41,343 nucleotides of DNA from Nitrospinota bacterium. Lineage in GTDB: Bacteria; UBA8248. The notes beneath the pieces were generated by a model, which did not search any database, was not told the origin of the DNA, and saw nothing but the letters and a program-made list of their open reading frames with translations. The position numbers and the translations under genes were made by a program. This document shows positions 1 through 8,482 of this stretch, in pieces; position 1 is the stretch's first letter; each line of letters opens with the position of its first letter. The stretch covers positions 1-41,343 of the forward strand of contig JAPPHK010000309.1 in assembly GCA_028820795.1 (NCBI GenBank), in the 5' to 3' direction.

Positions 1-2
1 AC

Positions 3-356
3 GACTATGTCGAAGAACAAGGCAGCGGCTTCCTGGTGAGGATCGACCGCAGGACCAAGTGGGGAAATCCCTTCCGGCTCGGCAAGTACGACGACGTCAT
101 GGCGCGCACCGCCGTCATCGAGAAGTACCGGCGTTGGCTGTGGGAAAAAATCCGGAACGAGGAGGTGGACCTCTACGAACTCGCCGACCTGCAAGGCTGC
201 GAGCTCGGCTGCCACTGCCATCCCCTCCCGTGCCACGGCGACGTCTTAGCGCGCGCCGCCGAATGGGCAGCGAGGTATCTCGACGGGATGCCCAAGGAAG
301 TGGGGCGCAACGAGCGTGGCTACGCTCTTCCCGAATTCAACCATCCCCTCGCCTGA
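3..356 (+). CDS. DUF4326 family protein, 5' end outside window
   Basis: The reading frame is open to the window edge, so the N-terminus is missing. A GTG at 36 could start translation, but it would remove the strand that normally precedes the conserved RTKWGNPF motif in DUF4326 proteins, so the true start is probably upstream. Visible hallmarks are RTKWGNPFRLG near the start and a cysteine/histidine cluster, LGCHCHPLPCHGDVL, near the middle. The family is small, common on plasmids, phages and integrative elements, and has no established biochemical role that I can state. The stop lies 21 bases before the next gene, which has a strong ribosome binding site, so the two are probably co-transcribed. 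Confidence 0.8.
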   Translation, partial: DYVEEQGSGFLVRIDRRTKWGNPFRLGKYDDVMARTAVIEKYRRWLWEKIRNEEVDLYELADLQGCELGCHCHPLPCHGDVLARAAEWAARYLDGMPKEVGRNERGYALPEFNHPLA

Positions 357-377
357 GGACAACGAAAGGAGTGAACG

Positions 378-1331
378 ATGAACGCCACCGCGACACACAA
401 GGAGATGATCATGCACGAGTACGCAGAGCACGAAGCGCAGAACGAATCCTTCACCGCCATGGTATGCGAGCAGGCCGCCCTGTTCGGCGCGACCCCCGGA
501 CCGGACGAGTTCGACAACCGCCCCGTGTGGGACGAGGCCGAGGCCACCGACGCCGTCCTCAAGGCCTTCGGTATCCTGGCCCAAGCCGCGCCCGACGGAA
601 CGCAACTCGCCGATGAGCGGGCGAGCCTCCTGTGGGGCTTCGTCAACACCCTGGACGCGCAGACACAGCGCCTCGACCGCGCCGCCGACAGGCTCATCCC
701 CGGGGTTCGGGAACTCCAGCGCGAGCAGGACGGATCGGAGATCAGGTCCCGCGAACTCGAACTCGCAACCGACAGGGCGCAGAACCTGAATGATCGGCGA
801 GATGCGTTCGAGCAACTCCGTGACGCCGCCGCAGAGGCCTACCGCGCCGAGACCGGCGAGGTATGGAGGCCGAGGCGAGGCTCCCACGTCAGCCAGACCG
901 GCAAGCTCACCTCCGCCGTCATCGAGGCGCGTGACTTCCAAAGGGCGAAAAAGGACCGCGAGAACACCGCGCATCTCCCCCAGGGAACCCTCGTCGCCGT
1001 CGCGGGTGGAAAGGAGTCAACCGACGCGGGCAAAATCATCGCGCACCTCGACAAGGTCAAGGCCAAGTACGCCGACGTCGTCCTCGTCCACGGCGGCGGC
1101 CCGGGTGCCGAGAAGATAGCGGCGGGATGGGCCGAGCGGAACGGCGTCCACCAGATCGTCTGCAAGCCCGACTGGGACGCGCACGGCAGGGCGGCTCCCT
1201 TCCGCCGCAACGACGAGCTGCTCAACCTCCTGCCCAAGGGCGTGATCGCGTTCCCGGGTTCGGGCATCACCGACAACCTCGTCGACAAGGCCCGCTCGCT
1301 CGGCATCCCCGTCCAGAAAATCGCCGCCTGA
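378..1331 (+). CDS. SLOG/DUF2493-domain protein
   Basis: This 317-residue protein starts at an ATG preceded by AAAGGAGTG at ideal spacing. Residues 1-195 are acidic and helical with no recognised domain; residues about 200-317 form a Rossmann-like DUF2493 (YspA-like, SLOG superfamily) domain. Its signatures are VAVAGGKES (about 206-214), the nucleotide-binding loop VHGGGPGAEKIAAGWA (about 237-252) and WDAHGRAAPFRRNDELL (about 266-282). SLOG domains bind nucleotides or nucleotide-derived ligands; DUF2493 proteins with a long N-terminal extension are typical of plasmids and integrative elements in proteobacteria. The substrate here is unknown. With the DUF4326 gene just upstream it suggests that the left part of the window is an element backbone rather than core chromosome. 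Confidence 0.85.
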   Translation: MNATATHKEMIMHEYAEHEAQNESFTAMVCEQAALFGATPGPDEFDNRPVWDEAEATDAVLKAFGILAQAAPDGTQLADERASLLWGFVNTLDAQTQRLDRAADRLIPGVRELQREQDGSEIRSRELELATDRAQNLNDRRDAFEQLRDAAAEAYRAETGEVWRPRRGSHVSQTGKLTSAVIEARDFQRAKKDRENTAHLPQGTLVAVAGGKESTDAGKIIAHLDKVKAKYADVVLVHGGGPGAEKIAAGWAERNGVHQIVCKPDWDAHGRAAPFRRNDELLNLLPKGVIAFPGSGITDNLVDKARSLGIPVQKIAA

Positions 1332-1345
1332 TGCGGGCGCTCCAA

Positions 1346-1375
1346 GGGTCGCGTCGTCGCCCGACGGCGCGGCCC
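1346..1375 (+). terminator. Probable rho-independent terminator after the DUF2493 gene
   Basis: Fifteen bases after the stop codon, GGGTCGCGTCGTCG pairs with CGACGGCGCGGCCC (12 of 14 positions) across a very short loop, followed by CTTCTT. The stem is GC-rich and the T-tract is short and interrupted, so termination is plausible rather than certain. Confidence 0.5.
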
Positions 1376-1650
1376 TTCTTCACGCCTTCGTCCACTCCTC
1401 CCCGCATCGTTCCACTCGCTTCTTCCCGCTCACTCGCCGCGGCGGCTCCCGCTCGCCATGTTCGCCGGCGCTGGTTTCCCCATCTCCCGTTCCCACGGAT
1501 TCGGCAATCTGACGCCCTTCGGCGCTTCGGATTTCACACCGGACGCATCGCCGATGCAGGTGTCGCGTGGGCTGCGAACGACCGCGTTCCCCTGCGCCCC
1601 GCCTTGATGGATCATCCCCCCGCGCATCCCCGTCGCGTCGGAAAAAGTAA

Positions 1651-1803
1651 TACCAACCTGGTGGCACGCGAACCCTTTGAAATTCCTACACTTAAAAGTG
1701 GCGTATGCTCTTTGTAATACAGCGTAATACGGGGATTTCCTGCATGATACCAAATTGGTAGTACTTCGAAACGCGCTGCGGTATGATGGATACCGATTTG
1801 GTA
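1651..1803 (+). promoter_or_regulatory. Array of GGTA/TACC inverted repeats, probable operator of the ribbon-helix-helix gene
   Basis: The gap 1332-1935 holds no convincing gene. It contains several short inverted repeats built on the same half-sites: TACCAACCTGGTG at 1651-1663, the palindrome TACCAAATTGGTA at 1748-1760, CGGTAT/ATACCG with a 5-base spacer at 1779-1795, and TACCGATTTGGTA at 1791-1803. Repeated half-sites upstream of a ribbon-helix-helix gene are the usual arrangement for autoregulation. Binding is inferred, not shown. Confidence 0.45.
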
Positions 1804-1935
1804 TTGCCGGATTCCGGTATCGATTCGAGACCTTCCCGGTTCGCGACGAGTGTATTCGGTGAAAGAAAACCGGAATTTCCCAATCGCTTTGGACCGGAAT
1901 CGGTGAAAATCTTTACGATAGGAGCGACAAAACGA

Positions 1936-2226
1936 ATGGCTCAGACAGCACAGAAGAACATCCGTTTCACGTTTGAGCAGTGGAAACGCGTCGAGAAAGA
2001 GGCGGAAAAACGCGAGATGTCACCCAACCAACTTGTGGTCGAACTCGTGATGGAAGCCCTGGCTCGTCGGGAATGGCCCCGCACAGAGGCGGAAATCCAC
2101 CTGTTGCGCTCCGCCATGTTCACCGCGCAGGCCATCATTCGCGACATGGAGAAGGCCGGACGCGAGGAAGAGATCGAGCAAATCAGCAGGAATATCTCCG
2201 AAGTCGCGCCGGAATTGCCGGACTAA
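1936..2226 (+). CDS. Ribbon-helix-helix (CopG-like) protein
   Basis: I chose the ATG at 1936 (96 residues) because GGAG lies at 1921-1924 and the protein then starts with a typical short strand and two helices: KNIRFTFEQWKRVEKEAE, then SPNQLVVELVMEAL. The frame is open further upstream to an ATG at 1783, but that extension runs through the operator-like repeats and is not family-like. The C-terminal half is a charged helix ending EEIEQISRNISEVAPELPD. Ribbon-helix-helix proteins are dimeric DNA-binding repressors, often of plasmid or toxin-antitoxin genes. No partner gene follows; a transposase remnant begins soon after. A truncated relative of its C-terminus lies at 10417-10503. Confidence 0.7.
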   Translation: MAQTAQKNIRFTFEQWKRVEKEAEKREMSPNQLVVELVMEALARREWPRTEAEIHLLRSAMFTAQAIIRDMEKAGREEEIEQISRNISEVAPELPD

Positions 2227-2289
2227 TCGGCAATTAACCCGAGGGATCGGTCAGATTCGGGGTAGCGTTGATGTGCGAGTTAACCTCCC

Positions 2290-2893
2290 TAATCCGGGGG
2301 AATCAGACAGATAAAGTCAAAGACATTTACAAACGCGTCGGGAACATAGACTGTCTTCGTCGCCTGTGCAACATCATGCTGCCCGACGCTTTCGCTTGAT
2401 ATTTTGCTGTTCAAAATACGGGCTGTTTTTACTCGCTGAACATGCACGGGAGTGAACACGACTGTCGTCAGTCCCAAGTCTAGATTTGCTATGACCGATG
2501 CCAGCCGCGCAGTGGGCGAGACCCTGCGGTGCGATGACGCCAAGCTCCGCTAGATGTCCCCGCAACGCGTTGATTGCCTGGGTGCGCTGGCGAACTAGCA
2601 AATAGTGCGTGCGGAAAAGAATCCCCCTAGGCCTGCTACACTTCGATCTTCACCGCCACGGACTTCATGGTCGGGCTGGAGGCTACCTCGCAGATCGCTT
2701 CCGCATCCGAAGTGTCGTTCTTGTAGTATTTTATGGAGGGCTTCATGTAGACCGGTGGCACGAAATTCACCTCATGACGGAGTATTCCGATCTCGCGGCT
2801 CCAGTAGTATGCGCTCGCGCATGCGTCCATCCCATCGACAATAGCTCCGGCTGCTCTAGTATAACTGACCGCAGGAGTTGCAATCCGCATCAA
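2290..2893 (-). pseudogene. IS110-family transposase remnant (N-terminal and central part)
   Basis: Two stop-separated frames on the minus strand together match the RuvC-like DEDD region of IS110 transposases. 2636-2893 encodes GMDACASAYYW, VPPVYMKP and KNDTSDAEAICE; 2374-2620 encodes LFRTHYLLVRQRTQAINAL, then RGHLAELGVIAPQGLAH. A further frame shift is likely near 2520, since RLASVIANLDLGL continues in another frame. The start with the first catalytic aspartate and the whole C-terminal serine domain are missing. There are in-frame stops near 2635, so this is decayed. It lies between the ribbon-helix-helix gene and the end of the HsdMS-ATPase-HNH operon. Confidence 0.85.
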
Positions 2894-2896
2894 GCA

Positions 2897-3736
2897 TCAT
2901 ATAAAAACTCCCGCTAAATGATTTTCGTGTTTGAACCTATCTAGGTATGAAATACAAAAACTGGAGTAAAGAGAATCAACCCGCCTCATCTTTCTCAAAT
3001 TTGCGATTGCATACTCATAAATATCAACATGGAAAGAATCTCCAGAATCTAATTTCTGAAAAGCCTTCTTAGCAACCTTAATCAATTCCTTCATTTTATC
3101 TCGAAGAGCGATGCGGGATTTCACAAAATCAGTGTGGTTCAGATGATAATACTCAATCGATTTATCGGCTCTTGAATATGCTTTCTTGCTCTCATCCTCA
3201 CCAAACCTAGGCATTGCTTCGCCATCTTCCTTGAATACGATGAACCCAACATCTGCTGCTCGGCAGGGGTCAAGTAGTAAAGGTTCTTCTGCCGAACAGT
3301 CACTTTCAGGAAGCCATGCCCTCGTTGATTCATCCCAAAGTGGAAAATGATCTGCTTTCCCTCCAACGACATCCGTATTCAAATCTCGCCGGCGGCGGTT
3401 GGCTACAATACAGCTGTAACGGTAGTTTTCAGGGGAAAATGCAAGCCACCAATACCCAGGGTGCGGATTTTCTCTATCGCACAACTCAGCAATGCGCTTT
3501 TTGGGTCTATAGTGATCGACATCTACATCGGTCCCCTGTTGGGGAGATTCTGTGTACCAACATTTATCATGAAAGATTTCCCGTAACTGAGGTTTTATCT
3601 GGGCCCAAACGTTGCTGTTAGATTCAATGAGATTCGCTCTTTCGGTTTCGTTTTCCGCTTCGAGTAACTGTTGCTTTAGCAGATCGGTCTGTGAGGGCAT
3701 CTTAATTTTCTCTGGATCATAATCAACACACCTCAT
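2897..3736 (-). CDS. PtuB-like HNH endonuclease (Septu-like), last gene of the hsdMS operon
   Basis: This 279-residue protein starts at the ATG at 3736, with GAGGAG seven bases upstream; a longer frame begins at 3775 but overlaps the preceding gene needlessly. The HNH-type core is visible: HDKCWYTES (about 56-64), VDVDHYRPKKRI (71-82, DH at 74-75) and PGYWWLAFSPENYRYSCIVANR (93-114), the pattern of the nuclease partner (PtuB) in Septu defence and in retron-linked ATPase/HNH pairs. The remainder is helical. The start lies one base past the stop codon of the ATPase gene, the arrangement seen for ptuAB. In Septu the ATPase holds the HNH subunit in a complex that degrades DNA when triggered; that role here is inference from similarity and context. 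Confidence 0.85.
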   Translation of the reverse strand: MRCVDYDPEKIKMPSQTDLLKQQLLEAENETERANLIESNSNVWAQIKPQLREIFHDKCWYTESPQQGTDVDVDHYRPKKRIAELCDRENPHPGYWWLAFSPENYRYSCIVANRRRRDLNTDVVGGKADHFPLWDESTRAWLPESDCSAEEPLLLDPCRAADVGFIVFKEDGEAMPRFGEDESKKAYSRADKSIEYYHLNHTDFVKSRIALRDKMKELIKVAKKAFQKLDSGDSFHVDIYEYAIANLRKMRRVDSLYSSFCISYLDRFKHENHLAGVFI

Positions 3737-3737
3737 C

Positions 3738-5357
3738 TTAAGACTCCTCGAGTTTTTCTTTCTCAAGAAGTCCATGAACGATTTCTTGCGCTTTATCAGT
3801 CCGCCGCTTCAAAACGTCGGGCGTAGGTTCTTCTTCTTGAAATAGCTCGCTTTCGGCTTTGTGTCGGGCTTTCAGAAACTCCTGATAATCGTTATCCCAA
3901 TGGGCTGTGTTAAACCCAAGATATTCAATCGTCTGATCAAGTTCTTTCAGTTTGTTTTGCTCTGCTTGATTGAGTTTTTCTTTTTCGATTAATTTTCTGC
4001 GTTCACGGAGGAGGTTTTCTGTAGGGTTGTCAAGCGTGCCACGTAAGCCAAACATATCGCTGGTAAGAATACCAGCGTACCCCATACCACGTGGACTTTC
4101 GGCAGGAGCTTGAGCGTGTACTTGGCCCCCTCCATCTCTCCAAGTAACCTGCACTTGATTTTTCTCTAATTCAGCGATGGCAAGCGGATGGTGCGTCACC
4201 ATCAACAAATGGCAGACCTCTTTGTTGGGCACAAATTTTCGTAAAAATTGCAAATACTGGATTGCCCATAGTGGGTTAAGATGTGTATCCGGCTCATCCA
4301 ACAAGAAAAGAGAGTCCTTGCCGCCAGTAAACTTCAGTAATCCCAACACGGTCAACAATTGCTGCTCACCTTCGCTAAGTTCACGAAACCTCAGCGGTTC
4401 TTCACATGAACTAACACGGACACGTACACTCACTTCGGAGATGATCTCTGACAACAATGTGCTCTCCAACATCTTGAAGAACACATCTTGGGTCAATCCT
4501 TCGGCAAAGGTACGCAGCGCCTCAACATCTGGCAAAAATAGATGAATAAATTCGTTGGGTTTCCCTCTTCCGGTCAGGGATGTTTCTTCCTGGCGGGTAA
4601 TCTTCACTGGGGCTAACGCGTGAGGATAAATAGTGTCTAAAAAATCCCGGACGACACCTGACGCCCCCCAAAAAAGCTCGTTTTTCTTTCTTGCCCATCC
4701 TGGCTTACGCATTACAAAATGGATGGAATCCAATTCTTCAATACCAAGATGTTCGCGCAAGAATTCTTTTTCTTCGTCATCTTGAGCGCTTAGAAAAAAA
4801 GCCAGAAGAACAAACTGGCTGTGGAATGGCTTCGCATAAAAAAGTGGGCGAATATCAGCTTGTAAGTTGATTTGGCTATTCAGCATCTTTCGGTAAAAAT
4901 TATCCCGATGCCTTCGAAAATAACCTTCCAGTCGGTCACTTGGACCGGAGTAATATGCGAACAGGAAATTCGGAAGAAAGTGGGTTTCGCCCAGACTATT
5001 GCGTTTTACCTTCGAGAGCGGAATAGACTTACCTTGACCGGTGAACTCACCTCCGGGGTAATTCCCAGTCCTAATTCTGTATTGTTGTGCAAGCTTACTC
5101 CTACTTGGGTCCGCATCCACTACAACCCAGCGCACTTTTTCGTCATCGCCCAGCTTGTATTTGATCTCATAGGAAAATGGTGGCGGTTCACCTAAATCAA
5201 GGTTGCGAAAAATCGCAACTAGAGCTTCCAAGATATTTGATTTCCCTGACCCGTTTCGTCCAACGATAACAGTCATCAGGTTGTCTTGATCGAACTCAAT
5301 AGTGATATTTTCCAGATTCTTAAAACGCGAACGAATGCGCAAATAGTCAATTTTCAT
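3738..5357 (-). CDS. Restriction-system-associated AAA ATPase, PtuA-like
   Basis: A 539-residue SMC/ABC-type ATPase. Walker A is GRNGSGKS (33-40) close to the N-terminus, the ABC signature is LSEGEQQ (327-333), Walker B is FLLDEPDTHLNP (351-362) and the H-loop region is VTHHP (387-391). A charged, coiled-coil-like C-terminus (about 450-539) follows. This is the layout of PtuA-like/OLD-like ATPases, and I recall an annotation family described as restriction-system-associated AAA ATPases that sits beside type I methylase and specificity genes. It begins 10 bases after the hsdS stop and is followed almost immediately by the HNH nuclease gene, so all four genes form one operon. Expected role: nucleotide-dependent sensor and partner of the HNH subunit. 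Confidence 0.88.
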   Translation of the reverse strand: MKIDYLRIRSRFKNLENITIEFDQDNLMTVIVGRNGSGKSNILEALVAIFRNLDLGEPPPFSYEIKYKLGDDEKVRWVVVDADPSRSKLAQQYRIRTGNYPGGEFTGQGKSIPLSKVKRNSLGETHFLPNFLFAYYSGPSDRLEGYFRRHRDNFYRKMLNSQINLQADIRPLFYAKPFHSQFVLLAFFLSAQDDEEKEFLREHLGIEELDSIHFVMRKPGWARKKNELFWGASGVVRDFLDTIYPHALAPVKITRQEETSLTGRGKPNEFIHLFLPDVEALRTFAEGLTQDVFFKMLESTLLSEIISEVSVRVRVSSCEEPLRFRELSEGEQQLLTVLGLLKFTGGKDSLFLLDEPDTHLNPLWAIQYLQFLRKFVPNKEVCHLLMVTHHPLAIAELEKNQVQVTWRDGGGQVHAQAPAESPRGMGYAGILTSDMFGLRGTLDNPTENLLRERRKLIEKEKLNQAEQNKLKELDQTIEYLGFNTAHWDNDYQEFLKARHKAESELFQEEEPTPDVLKRRTDKAQEIVHGLLEKEKLEES

Positions 5358-5367
5358 TTGGTTCCTC

Positions 5368-7056
5368 TCATCTCGCTAACGCGAAGATGTCTTCCTCTCC
5401 CCTGCGGTTGCGTGTAATCGTCCCTCTTTTCAATTGTTCCCGAACTTCAAGAAAAAACAATTCCAATTGGTCCGTCGAAACGTCATTGGGATAGCCCGCT
5501 TGCGCCAACAAGTCTTGGGTGCTCAATGGAATGTTTGCCTGCTTTAAGGTATCCAAAACTGAGATCGTTCTGATTCGCCGTTTTTTCTGAGCCATCCTTT
5601 TACCCTCCATGCTCTTGCTTGTCTTTTTTAGATTTTCCCGTTCTTTTCTCCTCAACCGGATGTGCTCCAACAACATATTAGCGGGCTCGTCCGTCAAATC
5701 TTGCGACACTAACTCCCCCCTGAAAGCCTTCGCAAGGATGGAATTCTTAAGAATCGTATTCTTCCTGATCGCATCGTCTACCAAATGACGGACATTTTCG
5801 ATCACCGAAAAAAGATTTTTTATCCGATGAACAATTATTTTCTGCTCTTCTTTGGAACAAAGCGGCACTTCGAATGCGGCAAGTTTCTTGGCATTAATGT
5901 TAGATTGGTTGACGCCGTCACTTTTAACACGCCAACAATAGTCACGCCCCATTGGGCTGTTCAGACAGAATGCAAGAAATTCCGGATCCAACTCATTCAA
6001 GGTACGGATGCGGATTAGATAGCCAGCATAAATAGCAACGCGACCACCAAGATAAACGGCCGTTTTTCCAACCAACTCAGGGCTATTCGTTCGATTGAAC
6101 AGAACGTCTCCAAACGTAAGAGAATACTTCCCAATTTCAGTGGGGTCTGATGTGTACACCAGATTTGACCAATCAAGTTCTCCGTTTTGAATGTTCCCCA
6201 TCCGTAGCACAGGGACTTTACCTGATGAGCTTGATTTCTTAGATGAGCCATATTTGAAGGACGACGCAAGATTCTCCAACTTAATGTAAGCCCAGCTATT
6301 TGGAAGTAGGTCTGATGCTGTTTCTTCCGGGGCATTGGAAATAGCAGCAATTTTTATTGATTCTGAAGAGGACACAACGTTTTCGAGTTGTCGCATTTTG
6401 AGTTGGCGAACTACCTTCTCAATAGGCACCAAATTGTCCCTTGATTCACGCCAGTCGGCAGTTAGATCTCCACAAAAGGCGGCGAGGAGGACAGATTGAC
6501 GGTATTGATCGAGTAGCGCCGAAATGGCAACTAATGCTTCCTTTGTCCGCTGGCTTTGATCCAACAAAGCGTCAGTCTTTTTAACGATGCGATGTTGTTC
6601 GTTAATAGGAGGAAGAAGGATCTCAGTTTGTTCGAATTTTCCTTTAGTGATGTGACGAAGCCCCGCCCCACCATGCGCCTTGCCTATAAGTTCCTGAAGC
6701 TTCTGATTAATTGCATACCGTAGAAAACTCTTGTTAATCCAGTTTTCATCTACCTCGATTTTGAAAATATGTTGGTTAAGGACTGCTGGACCACCGTTCC
6801 AAATATGTGCGCCAAAAGACGTGCCAGGTGTTCCGGACCACGCAAAGAGTAAAGCACCATTATCTATTAGAAATTTTTCGGCAACTTCACCGTTAAAATA
6901 ATTATACGGGGCCCGTGGATTGTTAAGATTCTGAATCCTAACAATTGGCATCCCCTCTTCCACCCAGTCAGACGGTTTGAAAGCTTTACCGTTGATCAAA
7001 TGGCATACCAATCCTATCTCTGCGGACACCCAATTTTTTGGAAGCATCTCACTCAT
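5368..7056 (-). CDS. hsdS: Type I restriction-modification specificity subunit HsdS
   Basis: A 562-residue S subunit with two target recognition domains. TRD1 spans about 1-155 and ends in the conserved LPPINEQHRIVKK segment; a helical spacer follows (about 160-205); TRD2 begins near LPNSWAYIKLENL (about 251) and ends with VPLCSKEEQKIIVHRI; a second helical spacer follows. The last ~75 residues (from MAQKKRRIRTISVL) form an extra helical, lysine-rich domain that resembles a small winged-helix extension. The start overlaps the hsdM stop by four bases (ATGA). It should direct HsdM to a bipartite DNA site; the site cannot be read from sequence. No hsdR gene is present in the window. Confidence 0.95.
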   Translation of the reverse strand: MSEMLPKNWVSAEIGLVCHLINGKAFKPSDWVEEGMPIVRIQNLNNPRAPYNYFNGEVAEKFLIDNGALLFAWSGTPGTSFGAHIWNGGPAVLNQHIFKIEVDENWINKSFLRYAINQKLQELIGKAHGGAGLRHITKGKFEQTEILLPPINEQHRIVKKTDALLDQSQRTKEALVAISALLDQYRQSVLLAAFCGDLTADWRESRDNLVPIEKVVRQLKMRQLENVVSSSESIKIAAISNAPEETASDLLPNSWAYIKLENLASSFKYGSSKKSSSSGKVPVLRMGNIQNGELDWSNLVYTSDPTEIGKYSLTFGDVLFNRTNSPELVGKTAVYLGGRVAIYAGYLIRIRTLNELDPEFLAFCLNSPMGRDYCWRVKSDGVNQSNINAKKLAAFEVPLCSKEEQKIIVHRIKNLFSVIENVRHLVDDAIRKNTILKNSILAKAFRGELVSQDLTDEPANMLLEHIRLRRKERENLKKTSKSMEGKRMAQKKRRIRTISVLDTLKQANIPLSTQDLLAQAGYPNDVSTDQLELFFLEVREQLKRGTITRNRRGEEDIFALAR

Positions 7057-8480
7057 TCTGCTGTCTCGTTTGTATCTGAATACTTGGGTGTCAGTAAATC
7101 GCTGAGTGCATCCATTTCTTCCAATGCAGTGCGGAGATTTTCCATGACTTCCCGGGCGATGCTTTCAGGATCGGGAGGGTTTTCGGTGCCGCTGTTGCCA
7201 TCGTCCTTGAGCCAAGAGATGTCCAAGTTGTCTTTTCGCTTGGCGATGTATTTGCGGCTAAAGCAACGGAATCGCCCTTCCTCGCCCTCATCTTTCCGTT
7301 CGGCTGTGTTATGGGGGTCGTCACCGAATGCTTTTTCAAAAGGCTCAAGATGTTTCTCGCTCAGTGGATTGCGTTTGCCGAAAGAAGGCATATTTGTCCG
7401 CATGTCATAGACCCAGACGAATTTCGTGTTCTCCTTGTCCTGTTTTCCGCGGCTAAAGAACAGCACATTGGTCTTGATGCCCTGACTGTAAAAGATACCC
7501 GTAGGAAGTCGCAAGATGGTGTGGAGATTGCATTTTTCCATTAAGTCTTGGCGGATTTTCTTGCCTACGCCTTCTTCGAACAACGTATTATCCGGTAAAA
7601 CTACCGCGGCTCTCCCTCCTGGCTTGAGGCCAAGGTAAATATGCTGCAAGAACGCAAGTTGTTTATTGGTTGTCAAAAACGGGATGTCTTTGCGCCCGTC
7701 ACGAACGCTTCCGGCTTTCGCACCAAATGGTGGATTTGCCAAGATGAGGTCGGCAAGAACTAGGTCACGCGCATCTTCGGTTAGCGTGTCCCCCAAAATG
7801 ATGTCTGCATCCATTTGGTGTAAAAAAATATTCATCAAGCAAATACGGTGGGTGCTCTTTTCAATCTCCATACCTTGATATGATGGTGGGTTTGAGGCGT
7901 AAGCTTTATAATTGTTTGTGGTACGGAGGAAATGTTCTGCAGAAATCAAAAATCCTCCACTTCCTGCTGCCGGATCCTGTATTTCTTCGCCCAACTGAGG
8001 CTTTGTCAGCTTCACGATGCAATCAACTAAAGTCCGTGGCGTGAAATATTGCCCAGCACCTGAACGCGCATCCTGGGAATTCTTTGCGAGTAATCCCTCG
8101 TAAACTTCCCCGATTCCATCCTCTGTTACTGAATGCCAGTCGATCTTCGCAATTCCATTGATTACGGCTCGGAGGTTTTCTGAATGTGAAAAAACCGTTG
8201 TTGGAAAGGCGTATATCGCTCGTACTGCCTCAGATTTAGCGTATCCGCCTAGGCGTGTCAGCATCTCTTGGTAAAATGCCAAAAGCTTATCACCGTCGTA
8301 ATCTAAAAGATCTCGCCACCGGCAGCCTTTCAGTAACAGTTTTTCGGTTTCGTTTTCTTCAGCAATTTTAAGAAAAAGGAGGTATGTGAGTTCAGAAATA
8401 TACTCGTGATAGCTGATGCCATCACCGCGCAGTATATGGCAAAGATTCCAAACATTTTGGATGATATTTTCGTTGCTCAT
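7053..8480 (-). CDS. hsdM: Type I restriction-modification DNA adenine methyltransferase HsdM
   Basis: A 475-residue N6-adenine methyltransferase. The helical N-terminal HsdM domain (about 5-130) is followed by the SAM-binding motif DPAAGSGGF (169-177) and the catalytic NPPF (249-252), both intact. FTPRTLVDCIV precedes motif I as in other HsdM proteins. The start MSNENIIQNVWNLCHILRGD fits the family. Length is normal for the shorter HsdM class. It is the first gene of the operon hsdM-hsdS-ATPase-HNH. The ATG is only two bases after the stop of a degraded transposase frame on the same strand, so the native upstream promoter may have been replaced by insertion-sequence DNA. Confidence 0.96.
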   Translation of the reverse strand: MSNENIIQNVWNLCHILRGDGISYHEYISELTYLLFLKIAEENETEKLLLKGCRWRDLLDYDGDKLLAFYQEMLTRLGGYAKSEAVRAIYAFPTTVFSHSENLRAVINGIAKIDWHSVTEDGIGEVYEGLLAKNSQDARSGAGQYFTPRTLVDCIVKLTKPQLGEEIQDPAAGSGGFLISAEHFLRTTNNYKAYASNPPSYQGMEIEKSTHRICLMNIFLHQMDADIILGDTLTEDARDLVLADLILANPPFGAKAGSVRDGRKDIPFLTTNKQLAFLQHIYLGLKPGGRAAVVLPDNTLFEEGVGKKIRQDLMEKCNLHTILRLPTGIFYSQGIKTNVLFFSRGKQDKENTKFVWVYDMRTNMPSFGKRNPLSEKHLEPFEKAFGDDPHNTAERKDEGEEGRFRCFSRKYIAKRKDNLDISWLKDDGNSGTENPPDPESIAREVMENLRTALEEMDALSDLLTPKYSDTNETAE

Positions 8481-8482
8481 CC

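Noticed and set aside
246-974. 242-codon open frame on the minus strand
   Set aside because: Antisense to the DUF4326 and DUF2493 genes and without motifs.
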